Of a stretch of DNA of 64,000 nt, positions 42,762 to 51,894 are shown piece after piece. The notes beneath the pieces are model-generated. The model was not told the DNA's origin and searched no databases. It saw nothing but the letters and a program-made list of their open reading frames with translations. The position numbers and the translations under genes were made by a program. Within the stretch, counting starts at the first letter, position 1. Every line of letters begins with the position of its first letter. This DNA is from Glycomyces albidus. GTDB lineage: Bacteria; Actinomycetota; Actinomycetes; Mycobacteriales; Micromonosporaceae. Location: NCBI RefSeq assembly GCF_009451885.1, contig NZ_WIAO01000021.1:1-64000 (forward strand). The letters run 5' to 3'.

Positions 42762-44056
42762 CGGAATTCCTTCTGGTCGAACGGCCCCACGGCCGCGGTC
42801 GTCATCGGCTGCGACAGGATCTCCGCGGCCACCGAGCGGATCTGCTCGGACGTGACCGCCTCGATGTCGGACAGCTCCCGCTCCAGGCTCAAGTGCTCGC
42901 CGTACAGCAGCTCGGCCCGGCCCAGCGCGTTCATGCGCGACCCGGAGTCCTCCATGGACAGCACCATGCCACCCTTGCTCATGCCCTTGCCGCGCGAGAG
43001 CTCCTCGTCGGTGATGCCCTCCGAGGCGACCCGCTCCAGTTCGGCGAGCACCAGCTCGCGCACCTGCCGGACCCGGTCGGGGTTCGAGCCGGCGTAGACG
43101 CCGAACATGCCCGTGTCGGCGAAGTACGACGTGAACGAGTACACCGTGTACGCCAGGCCGCGCTGCTCGCGCACCGACTGGAACAGCCGCGAGGACATGC
43201 CGCCCCCGAGGACGTTGTTGAGCACCTCGAAGGCGTCCTTGCGCGGGTCGTGCCGCGAGAACGTGCGGCACCCGACCACCAGGTGCGCCTGCTCGGTGTC
43301 GTGGCGCTCCACCAGGAGCAGCCGCGGCTCGGGCAGGACCGACTCGTCGTGGCGGCGCTGCCGCGGGACGGCCGTGCCGCCGAGCAGCGGCCGGAACGCC
43401 TCCTGCACGAGCTTCACGGTCTCGCCGTGGTCCACCCCGCCCGCGGCGCACACCGTCAGGTTCGGGGCCTGGTAGTGCTGCCGGTAGAAGTCGTTGATCT
43501 GCCCGCGCGTCAGCCGGCGCACCGTCTTCGGGTCGCCGGCGATGTCGCGCCCGAGCGCGCCGTCGCCGAACAGCGCCCGCGAGAACAGCTCGTGCACCAC
43601 ATCGGACGGTTCGTCGGCCGATGCGGCGATCTCCTCGAGGATCACGTCGCGCTCGACCTCCACGTCGGCGGGGGTCACCAGCGACGCGCACATGGCGTCG
43701 CCGAGGACGTCCACCGCCATCGGCAGGTCGTCGTCGAGCACCCGCGCGTAGAAGCACGTCAGCTCCCGCGCGGTGTACGCGTTGGACTCGCCGCCGACCG
43801 CTTCGATCGCCTCGGCGATCTCCGTGGCCGTGCGCTTCGCGGTGCCCTTGAACAGCAAGTGCTCCAGGAAGTGCGAGACGCCGGCGAGTTCGGGGGCCTC
43901 GTCGCGGGCCCCCACCCCGACCCACACGCCGACCGAGGCCGAGCGCATGGTGGGGACGGTTTCGGTGAGCACACGCAAACCGCCGGGCAGCACGGTCAGT
44001 CGGACCGTGCCGCCCAGCGGATCGTCGATGAGCGTGCGAGTCTGGGGACGACTCAT
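42758..44056 (-). CDS. M16-family zinc peptidase (PepR type)
   Basis: A 432-residue metallopeptidase with the inverted zinc motif HxxEH as His62-Phe-Leu-Glu65-His66 in SHFLEHLLFKGT and a distal Glu expected about 70 residues later. Actinobacterial members (PepR, Rv2782c position) are encoded directly after polynucleotide phosphorylase, as here with no gap. Peptide substrates are unknown. Confidence 0.9.
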   Translation of the reverse strand: MSRPQTRTLIDDPLGGTVRLTVLPGGLRVLTETVPTMRSASVGVWVGVGARDEAPELAGVSHFLEHLLFKGTAKRTATEIAEAIEAVGGESNAYTARELTCFYARVLDDDLPMAVDVLGDAMCASLVTPADVEVERDVILEEIAASADEPSDVVHELFSRALFGDGALGRDIAGDPKTVRRLTRGQINDFYRQHYQAPNLTVCAAGGVDHGETVKLVQEAFRPLLGGTAVPRQRRHDESVLPEPRLLLVERHDTEQAHLVVGCRTFSRHDPRKDAFEVLNNVLGGGMSSRLFQSVREQRGLAYTVYSFTSYFADTGMFGVYAGSNPDRVRQVRELVLAELERVASEGITDEELSRGKGMSKGGMVLSMEDSGSRMNALGRAELLYGEHLSLERELSDIEAVTSEQIRSVAAEILSQPMTTAAVGPFDQKEFR

Positions 44057-46498
44057 CTACTCTTCCGAGCCTCCGGCGTCCTCGGTGCGGCGGGTGCGGC
44101 GCCGACGGCGCTCGCCGTCGCCGCCGCGGTCGGCGCTCGCGCGCTCGCCACCGCGGTCACCGCCGCGCTCGCCCCGGTCGCCGCCGCGGTCACCGCGTTC
44201 GCGGTCGCGGCGGGGTCCGCGGTCGCCGCGGTCGCCCCGGTCGCCGCGGGACTCCTTGCGCTCGGCCGGACGGCCCTTCTTGTAGCCCTCGGGCTCTTCG
44301 CCCTCGGGGTAGACCTTGTCGAGGTAGATCTTGCCGCGGTTGTCGATGTCGCCGATCTCGACCTCGATCTTGTCGCCGACGCCCAGGACGTCCTCGACCC
44401 GCTCGACGCGCTTGCCGTCGCCGACCTTCGAGATGTGGAGCAGGCCGTCGCGGCCCGGCACCAGCGAGATGAACGCGCCGAAGTCGGTGGTCTTGACTAC
44501 CGTGCCGAGGAACCGGTCCCCCACGTTCGGGAGGGTCGGGTTCGCGATGGCGTTGATCGTCTCGACCGCGGCCTGCGCGGCCTCGCCGTTCTCCGCCGAC
44601 ACGTAGATCGTGCCGTCGTCCTCGACGGTGATGTCCGCGCCGGTGTCGTCCTGGATCTGGTTGATCGTCTGGCCCTTCGGGCCGATGATCGCGCCGATCT
44701 TGTCGACCGGGATCTTCAGCGTGGTGATCCGCGGCGCGGTGCTCGCCAGCTCGCCCGGCTCCGAGATGGCCTCGAGCATGACGTCGAGGATCGCGTGGCG
44801 GGCGTCGTTGGCCTGCTGGAGCGCCTGCGCCAGCACGTCCGACGGCAGGCCGTCGAGCTTCGTGTCGAGCTGCAGGGCCGTCACGAACTCGGGCGTGCCG
44901 GCGACCTTGAAGTCCATGTCGCCGTAAGCGTCCTCGGCGCCCAGGATGTCGGTCAGCGTGACGTACTTGGTCTCGCCGTCGACCTCCTCGGAGATGAGGC
45001 CCATCGCGATGCCCGCGACCGGCGCCTTGATCGGCACGCCGGCGTCCATGAGCGACATCGTGGACGCGCAGACCGAGCCCATCGAGGTCGAACCGTTCGA
45101 CGCGAGCGCCTCGGAGACCTGGCGGATCGCGTACGGGAACTCCTCGCGCGTCGGCAGCACCGGCACGAGCGCCCGCTCGGCGAGCGCGCCGTGGCCGATC
45201 TCGCGGCGCTTGGGCGAACCCACGCGGCCGGTCTCACCGGTCGAGTACGGCGGGAAGTTGTAGTTGTGCATGTAGCGCTTCTTGCTGACCGGCGACAGCG
45301 TGTCGATGGCCTGCTCCATGCGCAGCATGTTCAGCGTGGTGACGCCCATGATCTGGGTCTCGCCGCGCTCGAACAGCGCCGAGCCGTGGACGCGCGGCAG
45401 GATGCCGGCCTCGGCCGCGAGCGGCCGGATGTACGCCGCCGAGCGGCCGTCGATGCGGACGCCCTCGGTGATGACGCGCTTGCGGACCAGCTTCTTGGTG
45501 AGGGAGCGCAGGGCCGCGCCCAGCTCGCCCTCGCGGCCTTCGAAGTCGGCGCCGACCTTCTCGAGCATGAGGCTCTTGACGCGGTCGAGCTCGTCCTGGC
45601 GGGCGGTCTTGTCCGCGATCTGGAGCGCCTGGTCGAGTTCGGCCGACACGGCGGCCTCGACGGCCGCGTAGGCGTCGTCCATGTACTCCGGGAAGCGCGG
45701 GTAGTCGGCGACCGGCTTGGCCGCGACGGCGGCGAGTTCGGCCTGCGCGCGGACCAGTTCGGCGATGACCGGCTTGACGGCCTCGAGGCCGCCGGCGACG
45801 ACCTCCTCGGTCGGCTTGGTGCCGCCGGCCGCGATGAGGCTGATCGTGTTCTCGGTGGCCTCGGCCTCGACCATCATGATCGCGACGTCGCCCGACTCGA
45901 GGACGCGGCCGGTGACGACCATGTCGAAGGTGGCCTTCTCGATCTGCTCGAGGGTCGGGAACGCGACCCAGGTGCCGTCGATGAGGACGATGCGGGTCGA
46001 GCCCAGGGGGCCCGAGAACGGGAGCCCGGCGAGCTGGGTCGACATGGAGGCGCCGTTCATGGCGACCACGTCGTACTCGTCGCGGGTGTCGACCGAGAGG
46101 ATGGTCCCGATGACCTGGACCTCGTTGCGCAGGCCCGACACGAACGATGGGCGCAGGCCGCGGTCGATGAGGCGGCAGGTGAGGATCGCGTTCTCGCTGG
46201 GGCGGCCTTCGCGGCGGAAGAACGAGCCGGGGATGCGGCCCGCGGCGTACATCCGCTCCTCGATGTCGACGGTCAGCGGGAAGAAGTCGAAGTGGTCCTT
46301 CGGGTTCTTCGAGGCGGCCGTGGTCGAGAGGACGACGGTGTCGTCCATCTGGACGATGGCGGAGCCCTGGGCGAGCTTCGCGAGGCGGCCGGTGCTGAAG
46401 ACGATCTTGCGGGTGCCGAACTCGCCGTTGTCGATGACGGCGGTGGCGTGGTGATCCCCGAGGTTGAACGCCTCGGGTGTCCGGTCGTTATCGGACAT
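44057..46498 (-). CDS. pnp: polynucleotide phosphorylase (guanosine pentaphosphate synthetase I type)
   Basis: An 813-residue phosphorolytic 3'-5' exoribonuclease. It has two RNase PH domains (the second with [14 protein letters not shown] and [11 protein letters not shown]), a KH domain ([20 protein letters not shown]) and an S1 domain ([22 protein letters not shown]). After the S1 domain comes an unusual tail of about 70 residues rich in Arg, Gly and Asp with repeated GDRGD-like units. AAGGAGAT precedes the ATG at 46498, which decides the start over a longer frame. It lies between rpsO and the M16 peptidase gene in the conserved order. Confidence 0.95.
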   Translation of the reverse strand: MSDNDRTPEAFNLGDHHATAVIDNGEFGTRKIVFSTGRLAKLAQGSAIVQMDDTVVLSTTAASKNPKDHFDFFPLTVDIEERMYAAGRIPGSFFRREGRPSENAILTCRLIDRGLRPSFVSGLRNEVQVIGTILSVDTRDEYDVVAMNGASMSTQLAGLPFSGPLGSTRIVLIDGTWVAFPTLEQIEKATFDMVVTGRVLESGDVAIMMVEAEATENTISLIAAGGTKPTEEVVAGGLEAVKPVIAELVRAQAELAAVAAKPVADYPRFPEYMDDAYAAVEAAVSAELDQALQIADKTARQDELDRVKSLMLEKVGADFEGREGELGAALRSLTKKLVRKRVITEGVRIDGRSAAYIRPLAAEAGILPRVHGSALFERGETQIMGVTTLNMLRMEQAIDTLSPVSKKRYMHNYNFPPYSTGETGRVGSPKRREIGHGALAERALVPVLPTREEFPYAIRQVSEALASNGSTSMGSVCASTMSLMDAGVPIKAPVAGIAMGLISEEVDGETKYVTLTDILGAEDAYGDMDFKVAGTPEFVTALQLDTKLDGLPSDVLAQALQQANDARHAILDVMLEAISEPGELASTAPRITTLKIPVDKIGAIIGPKGQTINQIQDDTGADITVEDDGTIYVSAENGEAAQAAVETINAIANPTLPNVGDRFLGTVVKTTDFGAFISLVPGRDGLLHISKVGDGKRVERVEDVLGVGDKIEVEIGDIDNRGKIYLDKVYPEGEEPEGYKKGRPAERKESRGDRGDRGDRGPRRDRERGDRGGDRGERGGDRGGERASADRGGDGERRRRRTRRTEDAGGSEE

Positions 46499-46862
46499 AG
46501 AGTGTCGATCTCCTTGTCGTGCCGAAGCACTGTGTAGTTCGGAAGCGCGTCTCCCGCCACGCTTTCCGGTCTTCGATCGAAGCACTCGGAGTCGGGCCCC
46601 TGAGGGGCGTTCCGGATGCCACTACCGAGGACCGGTGCGGTCTCAGGCGGGCCGCGCCGCGCCTCGATCCGAGGCGCTGCGGTGGAGCATGATGCTCAAC
46701 GCCCAGCCTACTTGACTTCCTCGCCTCCCCGAAGGAAAGGTGATTCCCGACTTGCAGTCCGATTTCACGGGCGCCGCGAAGCACGGGCCGGACACTGCCG
46801 AGCAGGGCCGGGGACGGCGAAGGGAGCGCCCCGGGCGGGGCGCTCCCTTCGTCGAGTCCGTC
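46499..46862 (-). other. 364-base rpsO-pnp intergenic region / pnp leader
   Basis: It contains the rpsO terminator and then the pnp leader. The leader has CTTCGATCGAAG, a perfect 12-bp palindrome at 46571-46582, and GCCCC-TGA-GGGGC at 46596-46608. In E. coli the pnp leader folds into an RNase III-cleaved hairpin used for autoregulation; whether that holds here is unknown. No gene seen. Confidence 0.5.
46818..46851 (-). terminator. rpsO terminator
   Basis: A perfect 15-bp stem (46818-46832 with 46837-46851) and GGGC loop begins 12 bases past the rpsO stop. Confidence 0.82.
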
Positions 46863-47138
46863 TTAGGCGTTGTCGCGGATGCCGAGGCGCTCGATGAGGC
46901 CGCGGTAGCGCGTGATGTCTTCCTTCTTCAGGTACTTGAGGAGGCGGCGCCGCTTGCCGACCAGGAGCAGCAGGCCACGACGCGAGTGGTGGTCGTGCTT
47001 GTGCGTCTGGACGTGAGCGGTCAGCTCCTTGATGCGGTGGGTCAGGATCGCCACCTGGACGTCGGTCGAGCCGGAGTCGCCCTCAGAGGTGGCGTACTCC
47101 TTGATGATCTCGGCCTTCTTCGCAGCGTCGAGCGCCAT
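46863..47138 (-). CDS. rpsO: 30S ribosomal protein S15
   Basis: A 91-residue ribosomal protein that binds 16S rRNA early in assembly. The sequence shows the S15 core: [37 protein letters not shown] and [14 protein letters not shown]. Length fits the family. AAAGGTG precedes the ATG. It sits between ribF and pnp as in most actinobacteria. Confidence 0.98.
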   Translation of the reverse strand: MALDAAKKAEIIKEYATSEGDSGSTDVQVAILTHRIKELTAHVQTHKHDHHSRRGLLLLVGKRRRLLKYLKKEDITRYRGLIERLGIRDNA

Positions 47139-47221
47139 GTTCGAACACCTTTCACTTGATATGCGGCCAGTCCGCGGTGCCGAGCAGACTGGTCAGAGAC
47201 CGGTCCAGGCTAGCAGGGCCG

Positions 47222-48151
47222 TCAGCCCAGCTCCAAGGCCCGGCGCGTGTCTGCGACGTCCGTCTCGATCTGCGCGATGAGCGGCTCGAGCCCGTCGAAG
47301 GCGACCTGTCCGCGCAGGTGCGCGGTGAAGTCGAGGCGGACCCGCTCGCCGTAGATGTCCTCGTCGAAGTCGAGCAGGTGGGCCTCGACCGTGCGGGCGT
47401 CGCCGTCGAACGTCGGGTTCGTGCCGACGCTGATCGCGGCGGGGACGCGGCGCGAGCCGAGGAACAGCCAGCCGGCGTAGACACCGTCGGCCGGGACCGC
47501 CATCCCTTCGGGGACGTCGAGGTTCGCGGTCGGGAAGCCCAGGGCCGTGCCGCCGCGCCCGGCGCCGTGGACCACGGTGCCCTCGACCCCGAAGTCGCGC
47601 CCGAGGATCTCGGCGGCCGCGGCCACCTCGCCGGCGGCGACGAGCTTCCGGACGCGGGTCGAGGAGTACGCCTCCGCGTCGGCGGCGAGCGTCTGCGGCA
47701 GCACCTCGAACCCGAGCTCGGCGCCGAGCTCGACCAGCATCGCGACGTCGCCGGCCGCCTTGTGCCCGAAGCGGAAGTTCTCCCCCACGACGACCGCTTT
47801 GGCGTGCAGGGCGTCCACGAGGACCCGCCGGGCGAAGTCGTCCGGGCTGAGCTGCGAGAGCTCCTTCGTGAACGGCATCACGCACACCGCGTCGACGCCG
47901 AGCGAGCCGAGCAGCGCGATGCGCCGCTCGATGGTGGTGAGCTGGGCCGGCACCGCGTGCGGTGCGACCACGGCGGTCGGGTGCGGGTCGAAGGTGACGA
48001 CGAGGCTGTGCGCCTCGCGCTCGGCGGCGGCCTTCGCGGCCGTCCGGACGAGCGCGGCGTGTCCGCGGTGGACGCCGTCGAACACGCCGATCGCCACGAC
48101 GGATGCGGGCCAGCCCTCTGGAGTCGCGTCTATTCCACGCCAGGTTTCCAC
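47222..48151 (-). CDS. ribF: bifunctional riboflavin kinase / FAD synthetase
   Basis: A 309-residue enzyme converting riboflavin to FMN and FAD. The N-terminal nucleotidyltransferase domain has GVFDGVHRGH and later YSSTRVRKLV; the C-terminal kinase domain has GRGGTALGFPTANL and YAGWLF...AISVGTNPTF. It is upstream of rpsO on the same strand. In many actinobacteria truB, rbfA, infB and nusA precede ribF; here they are absent and an accessory region begins instead. Confidence 0.96.
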   Translation of the reverse strand: METWRGIDATPEGWPASVVAIGVFDGVHRGHAALVRTAAKAAAEREAHSLVVTFDPHPTAVVAPHAVPAQLTTIERRIALLGSLGVDAVCVMPFTKELSQLSPDDFARRVLVDALHAKAVVVGENFRFGHKAAGDVAMLVELGAELGFEVLPQTLAADAEAYSSTRVRKLVAAGEVAAAAEILGRDFGVEGTVVHGAGRGGTALGFPTANLDVPEGMAVPADGVYAGWLFLGSRRVPAAISVGTNPTFDGDARTVEAHLLDFDEDIYGERVRLDFTAHLRGQVAFDGLEPLIAQIETDVADTRRALELG

Positions 48152-48214
48152 GTGGACGATCTTCTCACCGACCGAAGGCGGCGGCCATCCGGACGCGACC
48201 GCATGAGCCGTCCC

Positions 48215-48448
48215 TTACAGCATCATCGACGAGTCGGCCTTCCCGCCGGACGCGAAGATGAGCAGCATGAGGACGCCCACGGCGACCAGGAGCAGAATGC
48301 CCAGCAGGAGCCACGCGTTTCCCACGAACTCCGGTTGGCGGGGCAGGTCCTCTGCGAGGATCGGTTCATCGTGCTCGGAGTCCTGGCCACGGCCGCCTTG
48401 CGCCCTGCGGAACTCCTCTGGCAGATCTCTTGCCGCGTACGAGCTCAT
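48215..48448 (-). CDS. small single-helix membrane protein
   Basis: A 77-residue protein from ATG 48448, chosen because AGGAGA precedes it (the frame extends 13 codons further). A charged N-terminal half (RDLPEEFRRAQGGRG, Asp/Glu-rich) is followed by one strong hydrophobic helix (WLLLGILLLVAVGVLMLLI) and a short Gly/Ser tail. It is 63 bases upstream of ribF on the same strand. No family recognised. Confidence 0.58.
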   Translation of the reverse strand: MSSYAARDLPEEFRRAQGGRGQDSEHDEPILAEDLPRQPEFVGNAWLLLGILLLVAVGVLMLLIFASGGKADSSMML

Positions 48449-48692
48449 GGGATTCTCCTGACGACGAGTTCCGGGTTGCTCGTTCAATTGTCGAGAGATC
48501 GTCGGCTATCCGACTGACGTTTCCCGGAATCCGCCTGACAAGACCGCGAATTCGACCTATTGGAAATTACAAGGCCGTGACGGCCCTGCCTCGCCGTCCG
48601 TCCCGTTGCCGCCGGAAGTCGCCACGCCGTCACCGAAGACGTGGCATCTTCATGTCCAGGCACGACGGCATGTCAAGACGACGGGGGTCGAG

Positions 48693-49799
48693 ATGAACCG
48701 CACACGCTTCGCACTGGCAGTGGCAGGCATGCTCCTGCTCGCGTTCACCGTCCCGTCGTCCGCACCGGCCGCGGCGACCGGCTGCACCCGCACCCCGGAG
48801 TACACGGTGTGCAGCGCCGACCCGGGCGGGTACGTGAAGGACACCTCGATCATCGCCGAGATCGTGCGCCGGATCGACGCCGCCGGCGAGGGCGACACGG
48901 TCCGCGCGGCGGTCTACCAGTGGTCGCTCGACAAGCCGGTCACGCCGCTCGCCGACGCGATGGTGAACGCGAAGCTGCGCGGCGCCGACGTCGCGGCGGT
49001 GGTCGGCCGGCTCGGCGCCAACCCGACCGCGAACGACCCGCTGATCGACCGGCTCACGGCCGCCGGGATCCTCGTGAAGCAGTGCCCGGACGCGTGCCTG
49101 CCGAACGCGGACGGCACCCGCAAGGGCCCCGACCACAACCGGTTCTTCCTCATCGAGGACGACGGCGCCCCGACGGTGCTGGTGACGAGCCTCAGCTTCG
49201 TGCGCTGGCACACGACGCAGGCGAACAACCTCCTCGGCGTGCACGGCGACCGCGAGCTGTACGACTTCTACGCGTCCTACTGGGACCGCCTGCACTCCGG
49301 GACCTGGGACGGGTGGACCGAGGAGCACAAGGCCGTCGCGGGCGACCTGGGGCGGGCGTGGGTGTTCCCGCGCGGCGCCGACCCGATCGCGGAGCAGCTC
49401 GCCGCGATCACCGGGTGCGGCATCGGCGACCGAGTCCTGGTGGCCCACGCGAACTTCCAGTCGAAGCGCCCGGCCGTGCGCGCCGAACTCGACCGGATCC
49501 AGGCCCTCGGCTGCCGGGTGCGGGTCGTGGTGGTCGACACGGAGACGGCCCACCCGGGCTGGCTCGAGGACCGGCTCGGCGCGCGCAACGTGCGCGTCCA
49601 CGACGCGCACCGCAACAAGTTCATCGTCGCGGAGGCGGAGTTCGGCGACGTCCATCAAGCCGTGGTGTGGACCGGGACGCACAACCTCAACGGGAACGGC
49701 ATGAGGCACGCGGACGACAACCTGCTCAGCGTCGCGGACCCGACCGTCGCCGCGGAGTACGCGGACTTCTTCCAGCGGCTGTGGTGGTCCGCGAGGTAG
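48693..49799 (+). CDS. secreted phospholipase D-fold protein with atypical HKD motifs
   Basis: A 368-residue exported protein with a Sec signal peptide (residues 1 to about 28). The body has two halves of PLD-like layout: AAVYQWSLD...DAMVNAKLRGADVAAVVG with HNRFFLIED in the first, and VLVAHANFQ...LDRIQALGCRVRVVV with RNKFIVAEAE in the second, ending in TGTHNLNGNG. Normal HxKx4D motifs would be needed for catalysis: the first has Arg for Lys and Glu for Asp; the second has His one residue out of register and Glu for Asp. It may be a divergent nuclease/lipase or a binding protein. Confidence 0.75.
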   Translation: MNRTRFALAVAGMLLLAFTVPSSAPAAATGCTRTPEYTVCSADPGGYVKDTSIIAEIVRRIDAAGEGDTVRAAVYQWSLDKPVTPLADAMVNAKLRGADVAAVVGRLGANPTANDPLIDRLTAAGILVKQCPDACLPNADGTRKGPDHNRFFLIEDDGAPTVLVTSLSFVRWHTTQANNLLGVHGDRELYDFYASYWDRLHSGTWDGWTEEHKAVAGDLGRAWVFPRGADPIAEQLAAITGCGIGDRVLVAHANFQSKRPAVRAELDRIQALGCRVRVVVVDTETAHPGWLEDRLGARNVRVHDAHRNKFIVAEAEFGDVHQAVVWTGTHNLNGNGMRHADDNLLSVADPTVAAEYADFFQRLWWSAR

Positions 49800-49804
49800 C
49801 GGAA

Positions 49805-49830
49805 CGGGGAGGGACCGCAGTCCCTCCCCG
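49805..49830. terminator. bidirectional hairpin terminator
   Basis: A perfect 10-bp stem CGGGGAGGGA/TCCCTCCCCG with a six-base loop lies in the 56-base gap between the convergent PLD-like and ABC permease genes. Confidence 0.75.
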
Positions 49831-49855
49831 CCTGTGCGTTCGTCGAGTGCGTTCG

Positions 49856-50833
49856 TCAGCCCTTGACGGAGCCCGCGAGCAGCCCGCGCACGAAGTAGCG
49901 CTGGAGCAGCAGGAAGACCACGAGCGGCACGACGATGGCGATGAAGGCCGCCGCAGGCAGCCGCGTCCAGCCGAAGCCCCACGTGCCGGCCATGTCGCCG
50001 AGGACCGCGGTCAGCGGCCGCGTGGCCTCGCCCGGGGCGAAGGTGCGGCCGACCAGGAAGTCGTTCCACACCCACAGGAACTGGAAGATCGCGATCGACG
50101 CCAGCGCCGGGGTCACCAGCGGCAGCACGACCTTGCGGAAGATCTGCGAGTGGCTCGCGCCGTCGATCCGCGCGGCCTCCATGACGTCGCCGGGGAGCTC
50201 CCGCATGAAGTTGTGCAGCAGGAAGATCGCCAGCGGGAGGCCGAAGATCGAGTGCGCGATCCAGACCTGCACGATCGTGTACACGCCGTCGAGTTCCCAG
50301 GCGGGCATGATCGTGAAGTCGCCGATGTGCAGGCCGCGGCTGAAGATCGACAGCAGCGGGATGAGCGCCATCTGGAGCGGGACGACCTGGAGGGCGAAGA
50401 TGCCCACGTACAGTGCGTTCCGGCCCCGGAAGTTGATCCACGAGAGCGCGTAGGCGGCCAGCGCCGCGAAGGCGACCGGCACGATCACGCCGATGACGGT
50501 GATGACGACCGTGTTGATCAGGTTGAGGAAGAGTCCGCCGCCCTGGGAGTCCGAGTACAGGACGTAGTTGTAGTTGTACAGGCTCACTTGGGGATCGGTG
50601 AAGAAGTTCCACCATCCCGAGGTGCGGATCTCGTCGTCGGGGCGCAGCGAGTTGATGAACAGCCCGAAGGTCGGGATCGTCCACAGTGCTGCGATCAGGA
50701 GGGCGACGACGCTGGCGAGGCGGCTCGAGAGGACGCGTCGCAGGCGGTCGCCGCGGGTCTCGCCGATGCGGGCGGGCTTCTCGCGCGGCCCGGTGTCCTC
50801 GGGGAGGGACGTGCCGATCGGGACCGTGCTCAT
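49856..50833 (-). CDS. carbohydrate ABC transporter permease (AglG/MalG-like)
   Basis: A 325-residue inner-membrane permease with six predicted helices. The EAA loop that contacts the ATPase is present as EAARIDGASHSQIFRKVVLP. WTIPTFGLFINSLRP...SGWW near the N-terminus resembles AglG-type alpha-glucoside permeases. The ATG overlaps the stop of the upstream permease by four bases. No ATPase gene is in the operon; a shared MsiK-type ATPase elsewhere is the usual actinobacterial solution. Confidence 0.9.
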   Translation of the reverse strand: MSTVPIGTSLPEDTGPREKPARIGETRGDRLRRVLSSRLASVVALLIAALWTIPTFGLFINSLRPDDEIRTSGWWNFFTDPQVSLYNYNYVLYSDSQGGGLFLNLINTVVITVIGVIVPVAFAALAAYALSWINFRGRNALYVGIFALQVVPLQMALIPLLSIFSRGLHIGDFTIMPAWELDGVYTIVQVWIAHSIFGLPLAIFLLHNFMRELPGDVMEAARIDGASHSQIFRKVVLPLVTPALASIAIFQFLWVWNDFLVGRTFAPGEATRPLTAVLGDMAGTWGFGWTRLPAAAFIAIVVPLVVFLLLQRYFVRGLLAGSVKG

Positions 50834-51834
50834 CGGGCCTCCAGTTCCTGGCGGCGCATGTTGCGCACCTGGTAGATGACGACGGGGACGACGAGGAGGA
50901 ACAGCAGGACGGCCAGGGTGGCGCCGCGGCCGTCGTCGTTGAGCCGGAACGCCTGCTCGACCATGTTGTGGGCGAGGACGTCGGTGCCGTAGTGGCCCTG
51001 GGTCATGGCGCGCACGATGTCGAACAGCTTCAGCGTCGCGATGAAGACGGTGACGGCGACGACGATGATGGCCGAGCGGATCGACGGGACGGTGATGTTC
51101 CAGAAGATCTGCGCGGGCTTGGCCCCGTCGATGCGGGCGGCCTCGATCATCTCGATGGGCACGCCCTTGAGGGCGGCCGAGAGGACCACGGTGGCGAAGC
51201 CGACCTCGATCCAGACGAGGACGACCATGAGCAGGAAGTTGTTCATGGGGAACTCGGTGAGCCAGTTGACCGGCTGCATCCCCAGGGCCCGGAGGACCGC
51301 GTTGAGGAGGCCGATCTGGTTCTCGCCGGTGCCGCTGTACTGGTAGACGAACTTCCAGATGATGGAGGCGCCGACGAACGAGATGCCCATGGGCAGGAAG
51401 ACCAGGGCCTTGTAGACGCGCTCGCCGGCGCGGCCGTCGATGAGGACGGCGTAGACGAGGCCGAGGGCGGTGGAGACCAGCGGGACGACGATGATCCACA
51501 GGGCGGTGTTGATGAGGATCTGCAGGGCGTCGGGGTCGCTGACGGCCCAGGCGTAGTTCTTCAGGCCGACGAAGCCGGTGCCCTCGGCGTCGAAGAACGA
51601 CATGACGAAGGTGCGCACGGCCGGGTAGACCAGGCCGATGAGCAGGAAGAGCACGGCCGGCGCGAGGAACACGGTGGCGACCACGCGGCTGCGGTCGCGG
51701 CGGGATGCGAGTTCGGCGAGTCCGTAGAGGGCCATGAGGATCGCGACGAACGCGACCAGGCCCACGGCGAGGAGGCCGAACCTGTCGAGGTATGCGGAGA
51801 TGTCCACGTTGAGCGACTCCAGTAGTCCGGGCAA
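50830..51834 (-). CDS. carbohydrate ABC transporter permease (AglF/MalF-like)
   Basis: A 334-residue permease with about eight hydrophobic segments, two of them in an N-terminal extension (LLAVGLVAFVAILMALYGLAE and following). The EAA loop is EAARIDGAKPAQIFWNITVP. FLPMGISFVGASIIWKFVY resembles AglF-type alpha-glucoside permeases. It lies between the binding-protein gene (60-base gap) and the second permease (four-base overlap). Confidence 0.9.
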   Translation of the reverse strand: MPGLLESLNVDISAYLDRFGLLAVGLVAFVAILMALYGLAELASRRDRSRVVATVFLAPAVLFLLIGLVYPAVRTFVMSFFDAEGTGFVGLKNYAWAVSDPDALQILINTALWIIVVPLVSTALGLVYAVLIDGRAGERVYKALVFLPMGISFVGASIIWKFVYQYSGTGENQIGLLNAVLRALGMQPVNWLTEFPMNNFLLMVVLVWIEVGFATVVLSAALKGVPIEMIEAARIDGAKPAQIFWNITVPSIRSAIIVVAVTVFIATLKLFDIVRAMTQGHYGTDVLAHNMVEQAFRLNDDGRGATLAVLLFLLVVPVVIYQVRNMRRQELEAR

Positions 51835-51894
51835 TGGGCCGAGCGGGGCCGGTCGGGCCCCGCTCGGCTTCTCGATTGCTACACGGGCCGGATC

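Noticed and set aside
42893-46537. A 1,200-codon open frame on the plus strand opposite dapB, the M16 peptidase and pnp genes
   Set aside because: It is the mirror frame of real minus-strand genes with strong third-position G/C bias; its Arg/Val/Asp-rich product has no domain pattern.
46740-47159. Plus-strand frame opposite rpsO
   Set aside because: It overlaps the rpsO terminator and gene completely; the minus-strand S15 protein is unmistakable.
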